NCBI RefSeq assembly: GCF_052065835.1
Contig: NZ_JBQHTG010000002.1
Location: 558,001 to 622,000, forward strand
DNA from: Laedolimicola sp934402125
GTDB lineage: Bacteria > Bacillota > Clostridia > Lachnospirales > Lachnospiraceae
Direction of reading: 5' to 3'
Length of the DNA stretch: 64,000 bases
Below are positions 25,068 through 33,891 of this stretch, piece by piece. The translations under genes and the position numbers were made by a program. Numbering within the stretch: position 1 is the stretch's first letter; every line of letters starts with the position of its first letter. Below the pieces are notes generated by a model. The model was not told the origin of the DNA, searched no databases, and saw only the letters and a program-made list of their open reading frames with translations.

Positions 25068-25595
25068 TCAAGCCATTCTTCTGTTTTTTCGGTTATTTTT
25101 GCGGGATTTTGTGGATTTTTTTACCATACGGTTCAGTTCCTCCCGATCCCACAGTTCCACGCCGATTTCGTCCGCCAGCTCCTCTGCAGACGGGGTGAAA
25201 TAGCTGTTGGTGACCACCACCGGCACGTCGCAGCCGTAAAACTCTGCTCCTGCATAGGCCTCCTGAACTGCTTTATTGCTGATCTTCGCCTGGTAATGCT
25301 TACACTGAATCGCGTAGGAAACCCCATCCCGCTCCGCCAGCACGTCCACGCCCTGATCCCCGCTTCCCCGGGTGACCTCCACATGGATATAGCCGTCCTT
25401 TACCAGAAGCTCTCCCACATATTCCTCAAATTCCCAGCCGTCCATGTCGTCGTAATCGGCCCGGCGGAACCGTCTCCGTTCTTTTCTCCAGCGGTGCAGC
25501 CATCCGGCACAGCGCAAAACTGTCCGGAAAGGCCAGAACAGCACCCGCAGAAGAAATAATGCAGGTGCTGCTATCAAATAATAAAAAAGTCTCAT
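25068..25595 (-). CDS. Mrr-type restriction endonuclease-like protein, membrane-anchored
   Basis: 175 residues. The N-terminus is hydrophobic (about 1-22) followed by a basic stretch (HRWRKERRRFRR). From residue about 48, WEFEEYVGELLVKDGY, GSGDQGVDVLA and YAIQCKHY match the Mrr-cat nuclease fold: the Glu, the Asp of GVDV and the Q-x-K form the active site, so it looks catalytically intact. Members cut modified DNA or act in uncharacterised DNA processing. It starts 3 bp past the ribF stop with a CGGAG site, so it is translated as the last gene of the nusA-infB-ribF transcript. Confidence 0.82.
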   Translation of the reverse strand: MRLFYYLIAAPALFLLRVLFWPFRTVLRCAGWLHRWRKERRRFRRADYDDMDGWEFEEYVGELLVKDGYIHVEVTRGSGDQGVDVLAERDGVSYAIQCKHYQAKISNKAVQEAYAGAEFYGCDVPVVVTNSYFTPSAEELADEIGVELWDREELNRMVKKSTKSRKNNRKNRRMA

Positions 25596-25598
25596 ATT

Positions 25599-26498
25599 TT
25601 ATACTCCGGCAAAATATTCTCTGCCCCAGATCACATCCAGCTGAATCCGCTCCTTCAGAGCCTCCAGCGAATCAAATTTCTGCTCCGGACGCTCATAGCC
25701 GTAGAAGCTCACAGTCAGGATTTCCCCGTACAGGTTCCGGTCCAGATCAAACAGGAAAGTCTCCACACCCGGCCGGGTCTCTCCGCCAATGGTAGGCTTG
25801 TAGCCGATATTGGTGATCCCCTCGAAGATCTCGCCGGCAATTTTCGTCCGGGTGGCGTAGACGCCGTTTGGGGGCAATAGCTTTGTAAGCTCCGGCTGCT
25901 GATTGACCGTAGGAAGCCCTAAGGTCCGTCCTATCTGATGTCCGTACAGCACCTCTCCGGTGACGGAAAAGGTATAGCCCAGAAGCTGGTTGACCAGTTC
26001 CATATTGCCCCGCTCCAGCTCCTTCCGGATCCGGGTGCTGCTGATCTCCTCGCCGCCGTAGCAGGCCTTCTCTATCACTTCCACCTGAAAACCGCACTCC
26101 TCCTGCATATCCAGGAGAAGCTGATAGCTGCCCTTCCGGTTGTGCCCGAAATGGAAATCCGTTCCCACGGCCAGATACTTTACATGCAGCCGTCTGACCA
26201 GAATCTCCCGGACAAAATCCTCTGCCTCCATGTGAATCAGTTCTTCCACGAAAGGACATTCCACCAGGTAATCCACGCCCCATTTTTCCAGAAGGGCTCT
26301 GCGCTCCTCCGGAAGCAGAAGCTGGGGCCGGTCTCCGAAATCAAAGGTAAAAATCAGGCTTTTTAAGCCCTCCTTCTTCTTTTTTAAAATGCGTTCCACC
26401 AGAAGCTGATGACCCATATGAAGCCCGTCAAATTTTCCCAGGGAAATGGCCGTGGGCTCCGTGATCTCAAATTCTGTCGTTCCGGTTATTACTCTCAT
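25599..26498 (-). CDS. ribF: Riboflavin kinase / FMN adenylyltransferase
   Basis: 299 residues, bifunctional. The N-terminal nucleotidyl-transferase domain has GKFDGLHMGHQ (about 22-32) and the ISSTRIR motif (about 150); the C-terminal flavokinase domain has LGYTFSVTG, GRTLGLPTVN and ANVGYKPTIGG-like NIGYKPTIGGE. Makes FMN and FAD. AAGGAC precedes the ATG. Follows truB by 9 bp in the conserved nusA operon. Confidence 0.96.
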   Translation of the reverse strand: MRVITGTTEFEITEPTAISLGKFDGLHMGHQLLVERILKKKKEGLKSLIFTFDFGDRPQLLLPEERRALLEKWGVDYLVECPFVEELIHMEAEDFVREILVRRLHVKYLAVGTDFHFGHNRKGSYQLLLDMQEECGFQVEVIEKACYGGEEISSTRIRKELERGNMELVNQLLGYTFSVTGEVLYGHQIGRTLGLPTVNQQPELTKLLPPNGVYATRTKIAGEIFEGITNIGYKPTIGGETRPGVETFLFDLDRNLYGEILTVSFYGYERPEQKFDSLEALKERIQLDVIWGREYFAGV

Positions 26499-26507
26499 CG
26501 TAAGTCC

Positions 26508-27425
26508 TTATCCTAAAAACATTTTCTCTGGCTTATAGCGCTTCCCGCCCTGCTCCCGCCGGTACAGGCCCATAAAGCCGCCCCGGGAATTGTATACACG
26601 AACGCAGGTCCGCTCAAGCTCTGTCCCCTCTGCCGGAATCTCTCCGGTATGCTCCGCAACATCCTCCCGGGTAAAGGGATTGCCGTTCTGAATCAGCCGG
26701 TCGCTCTCCGGGCGGATCCTCACAGCCGGGCAGGCCGCGAACACCTGATCCACCGGAAGCAGCACCTCTTCGATCCGTCCCCCGCGCATCAGCTCCTCCA
26801 GCTCGGAAAGCTTATAACTCTCGGAAAGCCCGAACCGATCTACCTGAGTCCGCAGCAGACTTTTCATACAGCCGCCGCAGCCCAGCTTCTCTCCTATATC
26901 CTGACAGAGGGTCCGGATATAGGTGCCGCTGCTGCAGGTCACCGTAAACGTAACCTCCGGCAGACGGATCTCCTGAATCTCTATCTCCAGAATCCGCACC
27001 CGTCTGGCCTGCCGCTCCACCTCTTTGCCCTCCCGGGCCAGCTCGTAGAGCTTTTTGCCATTGACCTTCAGAGCCGAATACATCGGCGGGATCTGATCGT
27101 AATCCCCAAGGAAGCTTACGATCGCCTCACGCACCTCTGCCTCATTCGCCGTCACAGCCGCCTCTGTCAGCACCTTTCCCGAGGTATCCTGGGTATCGGT
27201 GGTCTGTCCCAGCAAAAGAACGGCTCTGTACGTCTTCTCCTTTTCTGTCAGAAGTCCGCAGAGCTTTGTGGCATTTCCCAGACATACAGGAAGAACTCCC
27301 TCCGCATCCGGATCGAGAGTTCCCGTATGGCCTATCTTTTTCTGTTTTACAATTCCGCGGAGCTTCGCCACCACATCGTGGGAGGTGAAGCCCGCTTCTT
27401 TATAGACGTTGATTACACCATTCAT
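26508..27425 (-). CDS. truB: tRNA pseudouridine(55) synthase
   Basis: 305 residues. Catalytic Asp38 lies in GHTGTLDPDAEGVLP. Further TruB motifs are QIPPMYSALKVNGKKLYELAR and CSSGTYIRTLCQDIG. Makes pseudouridine 55 in the T-loop of tRNAs. A C-terminal region (about 240-305) resembles the PUA-like tail of the clostridial enzyme. Part of the nusA operon, 6 bp after nrnA. Confidence 0.97.
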   Translation of the reverse strand: MNGVINVYKEAGFTSHDVVAKLRGIVKQKKIGHTGTLDPDAEGVLPVCLGNATKLCGLLTEKEKTYRAVLLLGQTTDTQDTSGKVLTEAAVTANEAEVREAIVSFLGDYDQIPPMYSALKVNGKKLYELAREGKEVERQARRVRILEIEIQEIRLPEVTFTVTCSSGTYIRTLCQDIGEKLGCGGCMKSLLRTQVDRFGLSESYKLSELEELMRGGRIEEVLLPVDQVFAACPAVRIRPESDRLIQNGNPFTREDVAEHTGEIPAEGTELERTCVRVYNSRGGFMGLYRREQGGKRYKPEKMFLG

Positions 27426-27431
27426 GTTCGT

Positions 27432-28406
27432 TTATATATCCTGTGTTTGGTTGAGCTGCTGCTCAATATGCAGGGTCAGATTGTTGATTACATCGTAAAT
27501 CGTACCATGCATGGTACAGCCGGCCGCCTTCACATGTCCGCCGCCGCCAAAGTAAGCGCAGATCGCACTCACATCCACCGGCCCGTTGGAACGGAGACTG
27601 ACCTTATACTCGTGGTTGCCTGTCTCATAGAGGAAAATAGCTACCTCCACGCCCTCGGTGACCTGAAGCTGGCTGACGATGCCATCCAGATCTGCCGGAG
27701 TAGCTCCGTAGAATTCCATGTCCTTTTCCCGAAGCCGCCCTGCAATCACCCGACCGTCCAGCAGGAGAATACTCTCTACCAGCGCCCGGCCCAGAATCTG
27801 ATTCTGGACATAAGTCTTCTTATTGAAGGTATCGTCCACGATGCGGCTGAAATCAATGCCCTTGGCAATGAGACTTCCCGCTATCTGCATGGTCTCGGGC
27901 GAGGTGTTGGAATACTGGAAGACGCCGGTGTCATGGGCAATGCCCATATACAGCGCCTCCGCCGTATGTTTGGAAATCTTTTCCTCTTCCATGGTTTTCC
28001 ATACCAGCTCCGACGTACTGCTGGCGTCAGCTACAATCCAGTTTACCTCCGCAAAGCCCCCGTTGGTAATATGATGATCGATACATACCGTATGCTTTGC
28101 CGTATCCAGATATTTCACAGCCGCTCCCAGCCGCTCCTTATCACTGGCGTCCAGGGAAAGGAACAAATCGTAGGTTTTCTCTGCGCTGCAGTCCGTCTTC
28201 ACCTGATCCGCCCCGTTCAGGAAGCGGAACTTGGGAACTACCTGCTCCAGGTATACGTCTGCCTCAATCTCCGGATAGTGCTCCCGGAGATAGTTCCACA
28301 CGCCCAGACAGGAACCCACACAGTCCCCGTCCGGACGGATATGTCCGGCAATCGCCACGGTTTTCACATTTGCCAGCTCATCCTTAAGTCTGATCATCCT
28401 CTTCAT
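27432..28406 (-). CDS. nrnA: DHH-family oligoribonuclease / pAp phosphatase (NrnA)
   Basis: 324 residues. DHH domain motifs: AGHIRPDGDCVGS (about 20-32), SLDASD, CIDHHITNGG; DHHA1 domain at the C-terminus with GGGGHVKAAGCTM. NrnA removes nanoRNAs from their 5' end and can dephosphorylate 3'-phosphoadenosine 5'-phosphate. Its start overlaps rbfA by 23 bp; a second Met three codons in is an alternative start. Position between rbfA and truB is conserved in Firmicutes. Confidence 0.93.
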   Translation of the reverse strand: MKRMIRLKDELANVKTVAIAGHIRPDGDCVGSCLGVWNYLREHYPEIEADVYLEQVVPKFRFLNGADQVKTDCSAEKTYDLFLSLDASDKERLGAAVKYLDTAKHTVCIDHHITNGGFAEVNWIVADASSTSELVWKTMEEEKISKHTAEALYMGIAHDTGVFQYSNTSPETMQIAGSLIAKGIDFSRIVDDTFNKKTYVQNQILGRALVESILLLDGRVIAGRLREKDMEFYGATPADLDGIVSQLQVTEGVEVAIFLYETGNHEYKVSLRSNGPVDVSAICAYFGGGGHVKAAGCTMHGTIYDVINNLTLHIEQQLNQTQDI

Positions 28407-28773
28407 CCTCTTCTTTACTGCTGCCCTGATTTACATCATCAATAAGCTTAGACATATGGACGCCATACTCGATGGACTGATCCATAACAAAACGGATCTC
28501 CGGCGTATTGCGAAGGTTGATGGACTTGGCCAGGGCGCGGCGGATATAGCCCTCCGCGCTCTTAAGGCCCGCCAGGGTATCCTTCTGGGCCTCGGCGTCG
28601 CCCAAGACACTGATATAGGCCTTTGCAGTCTTCAGGTCCGGAGCAACCTCCACCTCTACGACCGAAGTCATGGGGCAGATACGCGGGTCCTTGATCTCAT
28701 TTAAAATGATATTACTCAGCTCCCGGCGTACCTCGCCGTTGATTCTTGTATTCTTAATACTGTTCTTTCTCAT
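28384..28773 (-). CDS. rbfA: 30S ribosome-binding factor A
   Basis: 129 residues with the RbfA core NGEVRRELSNIILNEIKDPRI, DLKTAKAYISVLG and RNTPEIRFVMDQSIEYG, then an acidic tail (EEDEEDD). A KH-like assembly factor acting on the 16S 5' domain during late 30S maturation. GAGGTGA precedes the ATG. 23 bp after infB. Confidence 0.97.
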   Translation of the reverse strand: MRKNSIKNTRINGEVRRELSNIILNEIKDPRICPMTSVVEVEVAPDLKTAKAYISVLGDAEAQKDTLAGLKSAEGYIRRALAKSINLRNTPEIRFVMDQSIEYGVHMSKLIDDVNQGSSKEEDEEDDQT

Positions 28774-28796
28774 CTATCATTCACCTCAGCTTGTGC

Positions 28797-31451
28797 CTAT
28801 CTGGGCACCTCTACCATGGTGTAAGCCTCTACGATATCCAGCTCCTTGATGTCGTTGAACTTCTCGAAGACCAGACCGCACTCGTAGCCAGCCTTTACTT
28901 CCTTCACATCGTCCTTGAAACGCTTCAGGGAAGCCAGCGGGCCCTCAAAGATCTGCTCGCCCTCGCGGGTGATACGGCACTTGCAGCCTCTCTGGAATAC
29001 ACCGTCCAGTACATAGGAGCCTGCGATATTGCCCACGCCGGAGGCCTTGAAGATCTGGCGTACCTCTGCGTGACCGATGACCTTCTCCTCGAAGATCGGA
29101 TCCAGCATACCCTTCATGGCTGCTTCCACGTCGTTGATCGCGTCGTAGATGACACGGTACAGACGCAGATCCACCTTCTCGCGTTCCGCGGTTTCCTTGG
29201 CTGTGGCGTCAGGACGCACATTGAAGCCGATGATGATCGCATTGGACGCTGCCGCCAGGCTCACGTCGGACTCGTTGATAGCGCCTACGCCGCCATGGAT
29301 AATCTTTACTACAACCTCTTCGTTGGAAAGCTTCAGGAGACTCTGCTTTACAGCCTCCACAGAACCCTGTACATCGGCCTTTACGATGATATTCAGCTCC
29401 TTTAAGCTGCCGGACTGAATCTGGGAATACAGATCGTCCAGAGACATCTTCAGCTTAGTATCCTCGATCAGCTTCTCTCTGCTTTCCTTTACATAGGTCT
29501 CGGCAAAAGCTCTTGCCTCTTTATCTGTCTCCGGAGATACGAAGATCTCTCCGGCGTTCGGTACGTCGTTCAGACCCAGAATCTCAACGGGCTTGGAGGG
29601 ACCTGCCTCCTTCACACGACGGCCGTTGTCGTCCATCATGGCGCGGACCTTACCATGGCAGGATCCTACGGCAATGGGGTCGCCCACATGCAGGGTACCC
29701 TTCTGTACCAGTACGGTAGCAACCGGGCCCTTACCCTTGTCAAGCTCTGCCTCGATGACCAGACCTCTCGCGCGGCGGTTCGGGTTGGCTTTCAGCTCCA
29801 GAACCTCGCTGGTCAGAAGAATCATCTCCAGCAGGTTGTCGATACCCTCATGGGTATGAGCAGATACCGGACAGAAGATGGTGCTGCCGCCCCAGTCCTC
29901 GGGGATCAGTTCGTACTCGGTCAGCTCCTGCTTTACACGCTCGATATTAGCGCTGGGCTTATCGATCTTATTGATGGCAACGATGATCTCGATGCCTGCG
30001 GCCTTGGCATGGTTGATGGCCTCGATGGTCTGGGGCATTACACCGTCGTCGGCTGCCACTACCAGGATGGCAATATCAGTGGAGTTAGCTCCACGCATAC
30101 GCATGGCAGTGAACGCCTCATGTCCCGGTGTATCCAGGAAGGTAATCTTCTGGCCGTTGATGCTGACCACGTAAGCACCGATGTGCTGGGTAATGCCGCC
30201 TGCCTCCCGGTCGATGACATGGGTATCACGGATCGCGTCCAGAAGGGAAGTCTTACCATGGTCTACATGACCCATAACGCAGACTACCGGCGGACGGGAA
30301 ACCAGGGTCTCCTCGCTGTCCTCTGTATCCTCCAGCATCTTCGCGATAACGTCCTCTTTCTCCTCCGGAACCGGATCAAAGTTCATCTCCATAGCCAGCT
30401 CGCCTGCTGCCTCGAAATCCAGCTCAGAGTTTACGGTTACCATCTTGCCCTCCAGGAACAGCTTCTTGATGATCACAGACGGCTGAATCTTCATCTTCTC
30501 CGCCAGATCATGGATGCTGATCATCTCCGGAAGCTCGATTACCTTAGGTGTGTTGTCTTCCTTCTTGGGTGCCGGTGCCGGCTGATGATTCTGCACAGCG
30601 CCCTTGCCTCCCTTGCCGCCCTTCTGATTCGGGCGATTGCCTCCCTGGTTCGGACGACGTCCGCCCTGAGACGGCTTACCGTTCCAGTTATCATTGAACT
30701 TGGTGTTCTTGTCTTTCTTCGTATCATCATTCCGGTTTCTATTCTCCGCTCTGCGGTTCTCGGTCTTGCGAAGCTCTGTAGGCGCTGCCGGGATATCCAT
30801 GGAAGAAGAACGGCGATTGTCTCTTCCCTGGCCTCCTCTGTTCTGACCGTCGCGGTTCTGGTAGCCGCCTCTCTGGCCGTCACGGTTCTGATAGCCGCCC
30901 TGACCATCTCTTCTCTGGCCGTCACGGTTCTGATAGCCGCCCTGACCGTCTCTTCTCTGACCGTCGCGGTTCTGGTAACCGCCCTGGCCGTCTCTTCTCT
31001 GGCCGTCGCGGTTCTGGTAGCCGCCTCTCTGGCCGTCACGGTTCTGATAGCCGCCCTGGCCATCTCTTCTCTGACCGTCACGGTTCTGATAGCCGCCCTG
31101 GCCGTCTCTTCTCTGGCCGTCACGGTTCTGATAGCCGCCCTGGCCGTCTCTTCTCTGACCGTCGCGGTTCTGGGGACGGGTCTGGGGAGCTGCCGGTGCT
31201 GCTGCCGGAGCCGGTTTTACCTCCGGCTGGGGAGCTGCAGCAGTAGTTGCCGCAGGCTTCACAGGCGCTGCCGCAGGCTTCGCGGGAGCTGCCGTGGGCT
31301 TTGCTGCCGGACGCGCCGGAGCGGTCTTGGCTGCCTGCTTCTTTTCAGCTCTCGGATCCTTGATTCCTGTCTTACTGTTGTGGGTATTGTATACAGCAAT
31401 GATTTTTTTCTTCTTCTTTACTTCCTGTTGTTCTTCTCCATTTGTATTCAT
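28797..31451 (-). CDS. infB: Translation initiation factor IF-2
   Basis: 884 residues from the ATG at 31451 (GGAGGG lies 10 nt upstream; an in-frame TTG 18 bp earlier is less likely). The N-terminal half is a low-complexity arm: Ala/Pro-rich (about 30-85), then Q/R/D/G repeats (about 90-205), then a conserved IF2-N domain (EMISIHDLAEKM). The GTPase domain has GHVDHGKTS (G1), DTPGHEAF (G3) and NKID (G4), followed by EF-Tu-like and IF2 C domains. It places initiator tRNA on the 30S. The repeated arm is described separately. Confidence 0.97.
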   Translation of the reverse strand: MNTNGEEQQEVKKKKKIIAVYNTHNSKTGIKDPRAEKKQAAKTAPARPAAKPTAAPAKPAAAPVKPAATTAAAPQPEVKPAPAAAPAAPQTRPQNRDGQRRDGQGGYQNRDGQRRDGQGGYQNRDGQRRDGQGGYQNRDGQRGGYQNRDGQRRDGQGGYQNRDGQRRDGQGGYQNRDGQRRDGQGGYQNRDGQRGGYQNRDGQNRGGQGRDNRRSSSMDIPAAPTELRKTENRRAENRNRNDDTKKDKNTKFNDNWNGKPSQGGRRPNQGGNRPNQKGGKGGKGAVQNHQPAPAPKKEDNTPKVIELPEMISIHDLAEKMKIQPSVIIKKLFLEGKMVTVNSELDFEAAGELAMEMNFDPVPEEKEDVIAKMLEDTEDSEETLVSRPPVVCVMGHVDHGKTSLLDAIRDTHVIDREAGGITQHIGAYVVSINGQKITFLDTPGHEAFTAMRMRGANSTDIAILVVAADDGVMPQTIEAINHAKAAGIEIIVAINKIDKPSANIERVKQELTEYELIPEDWGGSTIFCPVSAHTHEGIDNLLEMILLTSEVLELKANPNRRARGLVIEAELDKGKGPVATVLVQKGTLHVGDPIAVGSCHGKVRAMMDDNGRRVKEAGPSKPVEILGLNDVPNAGEIFVSPETDKEARAFAETYVKESREKLIEDTKLKMSLDDLYSQIQSGSLKELNIIVKADVQGSVEAVKQSLLKLSNEEVVVKIIHGGVGAINESDVSLAAASNAIIIGFNVRPDATAKETAEREKVDLRLYRVIYDAINDVEAAMKGMLDPIFEEKVIGHAEVRQIFKASGVGNIAGSYVLDGVFQRGCKCRITREGEQIFEGPLASLKRFKDDVKEVKAGYECGLVFEKFNDIKELDIVEAYTMVEVPR
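30837..31172 (-). repeat. Higher-order tandem repeat inside infB
   Basis: The unit QNRDGQRRDGQGGY (42 nt) occurs three times followed by a shortened QNRDGQRGGY (30 nt), and this 156-nt block is present twice in a row, then a degenerate copy. All changes keep frame. It encodes a basic, glycine-rich disordered segment of the IF-2 N-terminal arm and should be prone to slippage. Confidence 0.9.
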
Positions 31452-31483
31452 ATGGCTGTTTCCCTCCAAAATCTCTACCTCCG

Positions 31484-31795
31484 TTAAAGTTTTAGATTTT
31501 TCTCTATACTCTTTGCAAGTCCCTCATCCAGAATCGCCAGAGACGCGCGGAATTCCTTTCCCATCGCGTGACCCAGCTCTTCCTTTCCACCATAGAAATA
31601 CACGGGTACTTCGTAGTAGTCACACATATTTTGGAACTTTTTCTTTGTATTATCGGACGATTCATCCGACACAATGACAAGCGCCGCCTTTCCGGCCTTG
31701 ACCGCGTGCTCGGTGGCGAATTCGCCGCTGGCGGTCTTTCCTGCCTTCTGGGCCAGGCTTATCAGGGATAATACTCTATTCTGTGCCAAGCTCAT
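31484..31795 (-). CDS. ylxQ: L7Ae/L30e-type RNA-binding protein (YlxQ)
   Basis: 103 residues from the ATG at 31795 (MSLAQNRVLSLISLAQKAG); AAAGGAG sits 5 nt upstream, inside the end of rnpM, which overlaps by 20 bp. L7Ae-fold motifs: GKTASGEFATEHAVKAGKAALVIVS and SDNTKKKFQ. Presumed K-turn RNA binding; the biological target is not established. Conserved place between rnpM and infB. Confidence 0.93.
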   Translation of the reverse strand: MSLAQNRVLSLISLAQKAGKTASGEFATEHAVKAGKAALVIVSDESSDNTKKKFQNMCDYYEVPVYFYGGKEELGHAMGKEFRASLAILDEGLAKSIEKNLKL

Positions 31796-32048
31796 CCAAC
31801 TCCTTTTCCAGGCTGTCATATACGGCGGGAGGAATATTCATCTTCAGAGAACGCTCCAGGCCCTTATTCTTTCTGGCCTTTGCCAGGCATTCCCTGGAAA
31901 AGCAAAGGTACGCGCCCCGGCCGTTCTTCCGGCCTGTGGCGTCCAGTACAATCTCATCCTTCGCGGTCCTAAGGACCCGGAGCAGCTCTTTCTTGCTCTT
32001 CATCTCCTGACAGCCGACACACTGGCGCATGGGTACTTTTTTATTCAT
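31776..32048 (-). CDS. rnpM: YlxR/RnpM family protein
   Basis: 90 residues. Family motif RQCVGCQEMKSKKELLRVLR at the N-terminus and GRKNGRGAYLCFSRECLAKA in the middle. YlxR of Bacillus binds the RNase P RNA and modulates the enzyme. Starts within the nusA stop region (8-nt overlap), so translation is coupled. Confidence 0.94.
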   Translation of the reverse strand: MNKKVPMRQCVGCQEMKSKKELLRVLRTAKDEIVLDATGRKNGRGAYLCFSRECLAKARKNKGLERSLKMNIPPAVYDSLEKELDELGTE

Positions 32049-33231
32049 CCTGACTCTCTTCCTCTGTCACGGCTTCGCCTTCCGCAGCCTCTGCCGCTTC
32101 TGCTGCTTCTGCCTCTTCCTGAGCCTGGGATTCCTTATACTCCTCGAAATCCTCGTACTCCTCATACTCCTCGTCTACGTCCAGCCAGCCCTCGATCTCT
32201 CTTGCCTGGGTCTCACTCTTAATGTCGATCTTGAAGCCGGTCAGTCTCGCTGCCAGTCTTGCGTTCTGGCCTTCCTTACCGATAGCCAGGGACAGCTGAT
32301 AATCCGGAACAACCACCTTGGCCGTCTTATCCTCGGGATCTGCCAGGACAGCGATTACCTTCGCCGGGCTCAGCGCGTTCTCAATCAGAAGCGCCGGGTT
32401 CTCATTCCAGTTGATGATATCAATCTTCTCGCCCCGCAGCTCATTGACAATGGCGTTGACGCGGGCTCCGTTCATGCCGACGCAGGCGCCTACCGGATCT
32501 ACGTCCGGATCGTTGGACCATACGGCAATCTTGGTTCTGGATCCTGCCTCGCGGGCGATACATTTAATCTCTACGATACCGTCCCGTACCTCGGTTACCT
32601 CAGACTCAAACAGACGCTTTACCAGCTCCGGATGCGTTCTGGACAGCAGAATCCGCGGTCCCTTGGTGGTATCCTTTACTTCCAGGATATAGACCTTGAT
32701 ACGCTCGGTGGGCTTAAATACCTCGCCCCTTACCATCTCATTTTCATTGAGAATCGCGTCTACTTTACCCAGGTTTACGCTGACGTTGCGGCCTAAGTAT
32801 CTCTGGACAACTCCGGTCACAACCTCCTTCTCCATGCTGTAATACTGGTTAAACAGAACCTTACGCTCCTCCTCGCGGATCTTCTGCAGGATCACGTTCT
32901 TCGCGTTCTGTGTGGCGATACGTCCGAACTCCTTGGACTTCACCTCCACATTTACCACATCGCCCAGCTCATACTTCGGGTCGATCATCTTGGCGTTGGC
33001 CAGGCTGATCTCCGTGGTATCGTCCTCCACATTCTCTACTACCTTCTTCTCCGCAAGCACGGAAAACTGGCAGGTTACCGGGTCGATATTCACCTTGATG
33101 TTATCGGCTTTGCCAAAGTGCGCCTCGCAGGCTTTCAGCAGAGAATTCTCGATGGCCTCCAGCATGGTCTCCTTGCTGATATCCTTTTCCTTCTCCAAAA
33201 GCTCCAGCGCTTCCAGCAGTTCTGTGTTCAT
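32041..33231 (-). CDS. nusA: Transcription termination/antitermination protein NusA
   Basis: 396 residues. N-terminal RNAP-binding domain (1 to about 125), S1 (about 135-200, with VTGVVQRYLGRNVSVNLG), then two KH domains (DPVGACVGMNGARVNAIVNELRGEKIDII; AIGKEGQNARLAARLTGFKIDI) and an acidic C-terminal tail (EYEEYEDFEEY, then Glu/Ala-rich). The acidic tail is longer than in B. subtilis. It paces pausing, termination and antitermination; it may also cooperate with LoaP. AGGAGGAAAG precedes the ATG. Confidence 0.97.
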   Translation of the reverse strand: MNTELLEALELLEKEKDISKETMLEAIENSLLKACEAHFGKADNIKVNIDPVTCQFSVLAEKKVVENVEDDTTEISLANAKMIDPKYELGDVVNVEVKSKEFGRIATQNAKNVILQKIREEERKVLFNQYYSMEKEVVTGVVQRYLGRNVSVNLGKVDAILNENEMVRGEVFKPTERIKVYILEVKDTTKGPRILLSRTHPELVKRLFESEVTEVRDGIVEIKCIAREAGSRTKIAVWSNDPDVDPVGACVGMNGARVNAIVNELRGEKIDIINWNENPALLIENALSPAKVIAVLADPEDKTAKVVVPDYQLSLAIGKEGQNARLAARLTGFKIDIKSETQAREIEGWLDVDEEYEEYEDFEEYKESQAQEEAEAAEAAEAAEGEAVTEEESQDE

Positions 33232-33290
33232 TCTTTTCTTTCCTCCTGATATTTTATACGTTTATGGGATTCTGCGGGTGATTCCGCGAA

Positions 33291-33758
33291 TCAAAAGTCA
33301 AAAGCCAGACGAATCAGCGCAATGTTGTCGCGGTCAAATACCCGCTCCTGTCCGTCCTCCTGCTCAATCGTTACGGTGTCCTTATCCCAGGCCTTCAAAA
33401 AACCCCGGAATTCCTTCTGCTTCTCAACCATGCGATAAGTGCGGATCTCCACCTCTTCGCCCTCGCTCCGGACAAAATCCCGCTCTTTCTTCAGCGGCCG
33501 GCCCAATCCCGGGGAACTGACCTCCAGAATATAGGAGTCATCGATGAAATCGTCCCGGTCCAGCAGATCGCCAAGCTCCCGGTTCACAACCTCACAGTCA
33601 TCCACCGTGATTCCGCCCGGCTTATCGATATAAGCGCGCAGATACCAGTTCCCGGCTTCCTTTACATACTCCACGTCCACCAGTTCGAAGTTATTCTTCT
33701 CGATGATGGGTAAGAGGAGCTGCTCCGTCTTCTGTTCATACTCTTCTCTTTTTGTCAT
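33291..33758 (-). CDS. rimP: Ribosome maturation factor RimP
   Basis: 155 residues from the ATG at 33758, preceded by AAAGGAAAG; the in-frame extension to 33809 would run into the purB terminator, so it is rejected. RimP core: NFELVDVEYVKEAGNWYLRAYIDKPGGITVDDCEVVNRELGDLLD and the ILEVSSPGLGRPLKKERDF segment. Acts in 30S assembly. First gene of the nusA operon. A promoter is not obvious in the 45 bp between the terminator and the start. Confidence 0.95.
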   Translation of the reverse strand: MTKREEYEQKTEQLLLPIIEKNNFELVDVEYVKEAGNWYLRAYIDKPGGITVDDCEVVNRELGDLLDRDDFIDDSYILEVSSPGLGRPLKKERDFVRSEGEEVEIRTYRMVEKQKEFRGFLKAWDKDTVTIEQEDGQERVFDRDNIALIRLAFDF

Positions 33759-33800
33759 ATCTTTCCTTTCACCTGGGGCGGTCTGTTGCATGCTTTTCTT

Positions 33801-33834
33801 CAAAAACAAAGAGTGAACTTTCGTTCACTCTTTT
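33801..33834 (-). terminator. Terminator between purB and rimP
   Basis: GAGTGAAC-GAAA-GTTCACTC (33811-33830), an 8-bp stem with a GNRA loop, followed by TTTGTTTTTG on the minus strand. Confidence 0.85.
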
Positions 33835-33891
33835 CGGCCGCGCATTTATTCTATATCAATGTATCACATTTTCTCAGTAAATGCAAGGGGT

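Noticed and set aside
30539..31123. 194-codon frame rich in TAREE/TVREE repeats on the minus strand inside infB
   Set aside because: It is another reading frame of the infB tandem repeat; the repeat unit length is a multiple of three, so all frames stay open.
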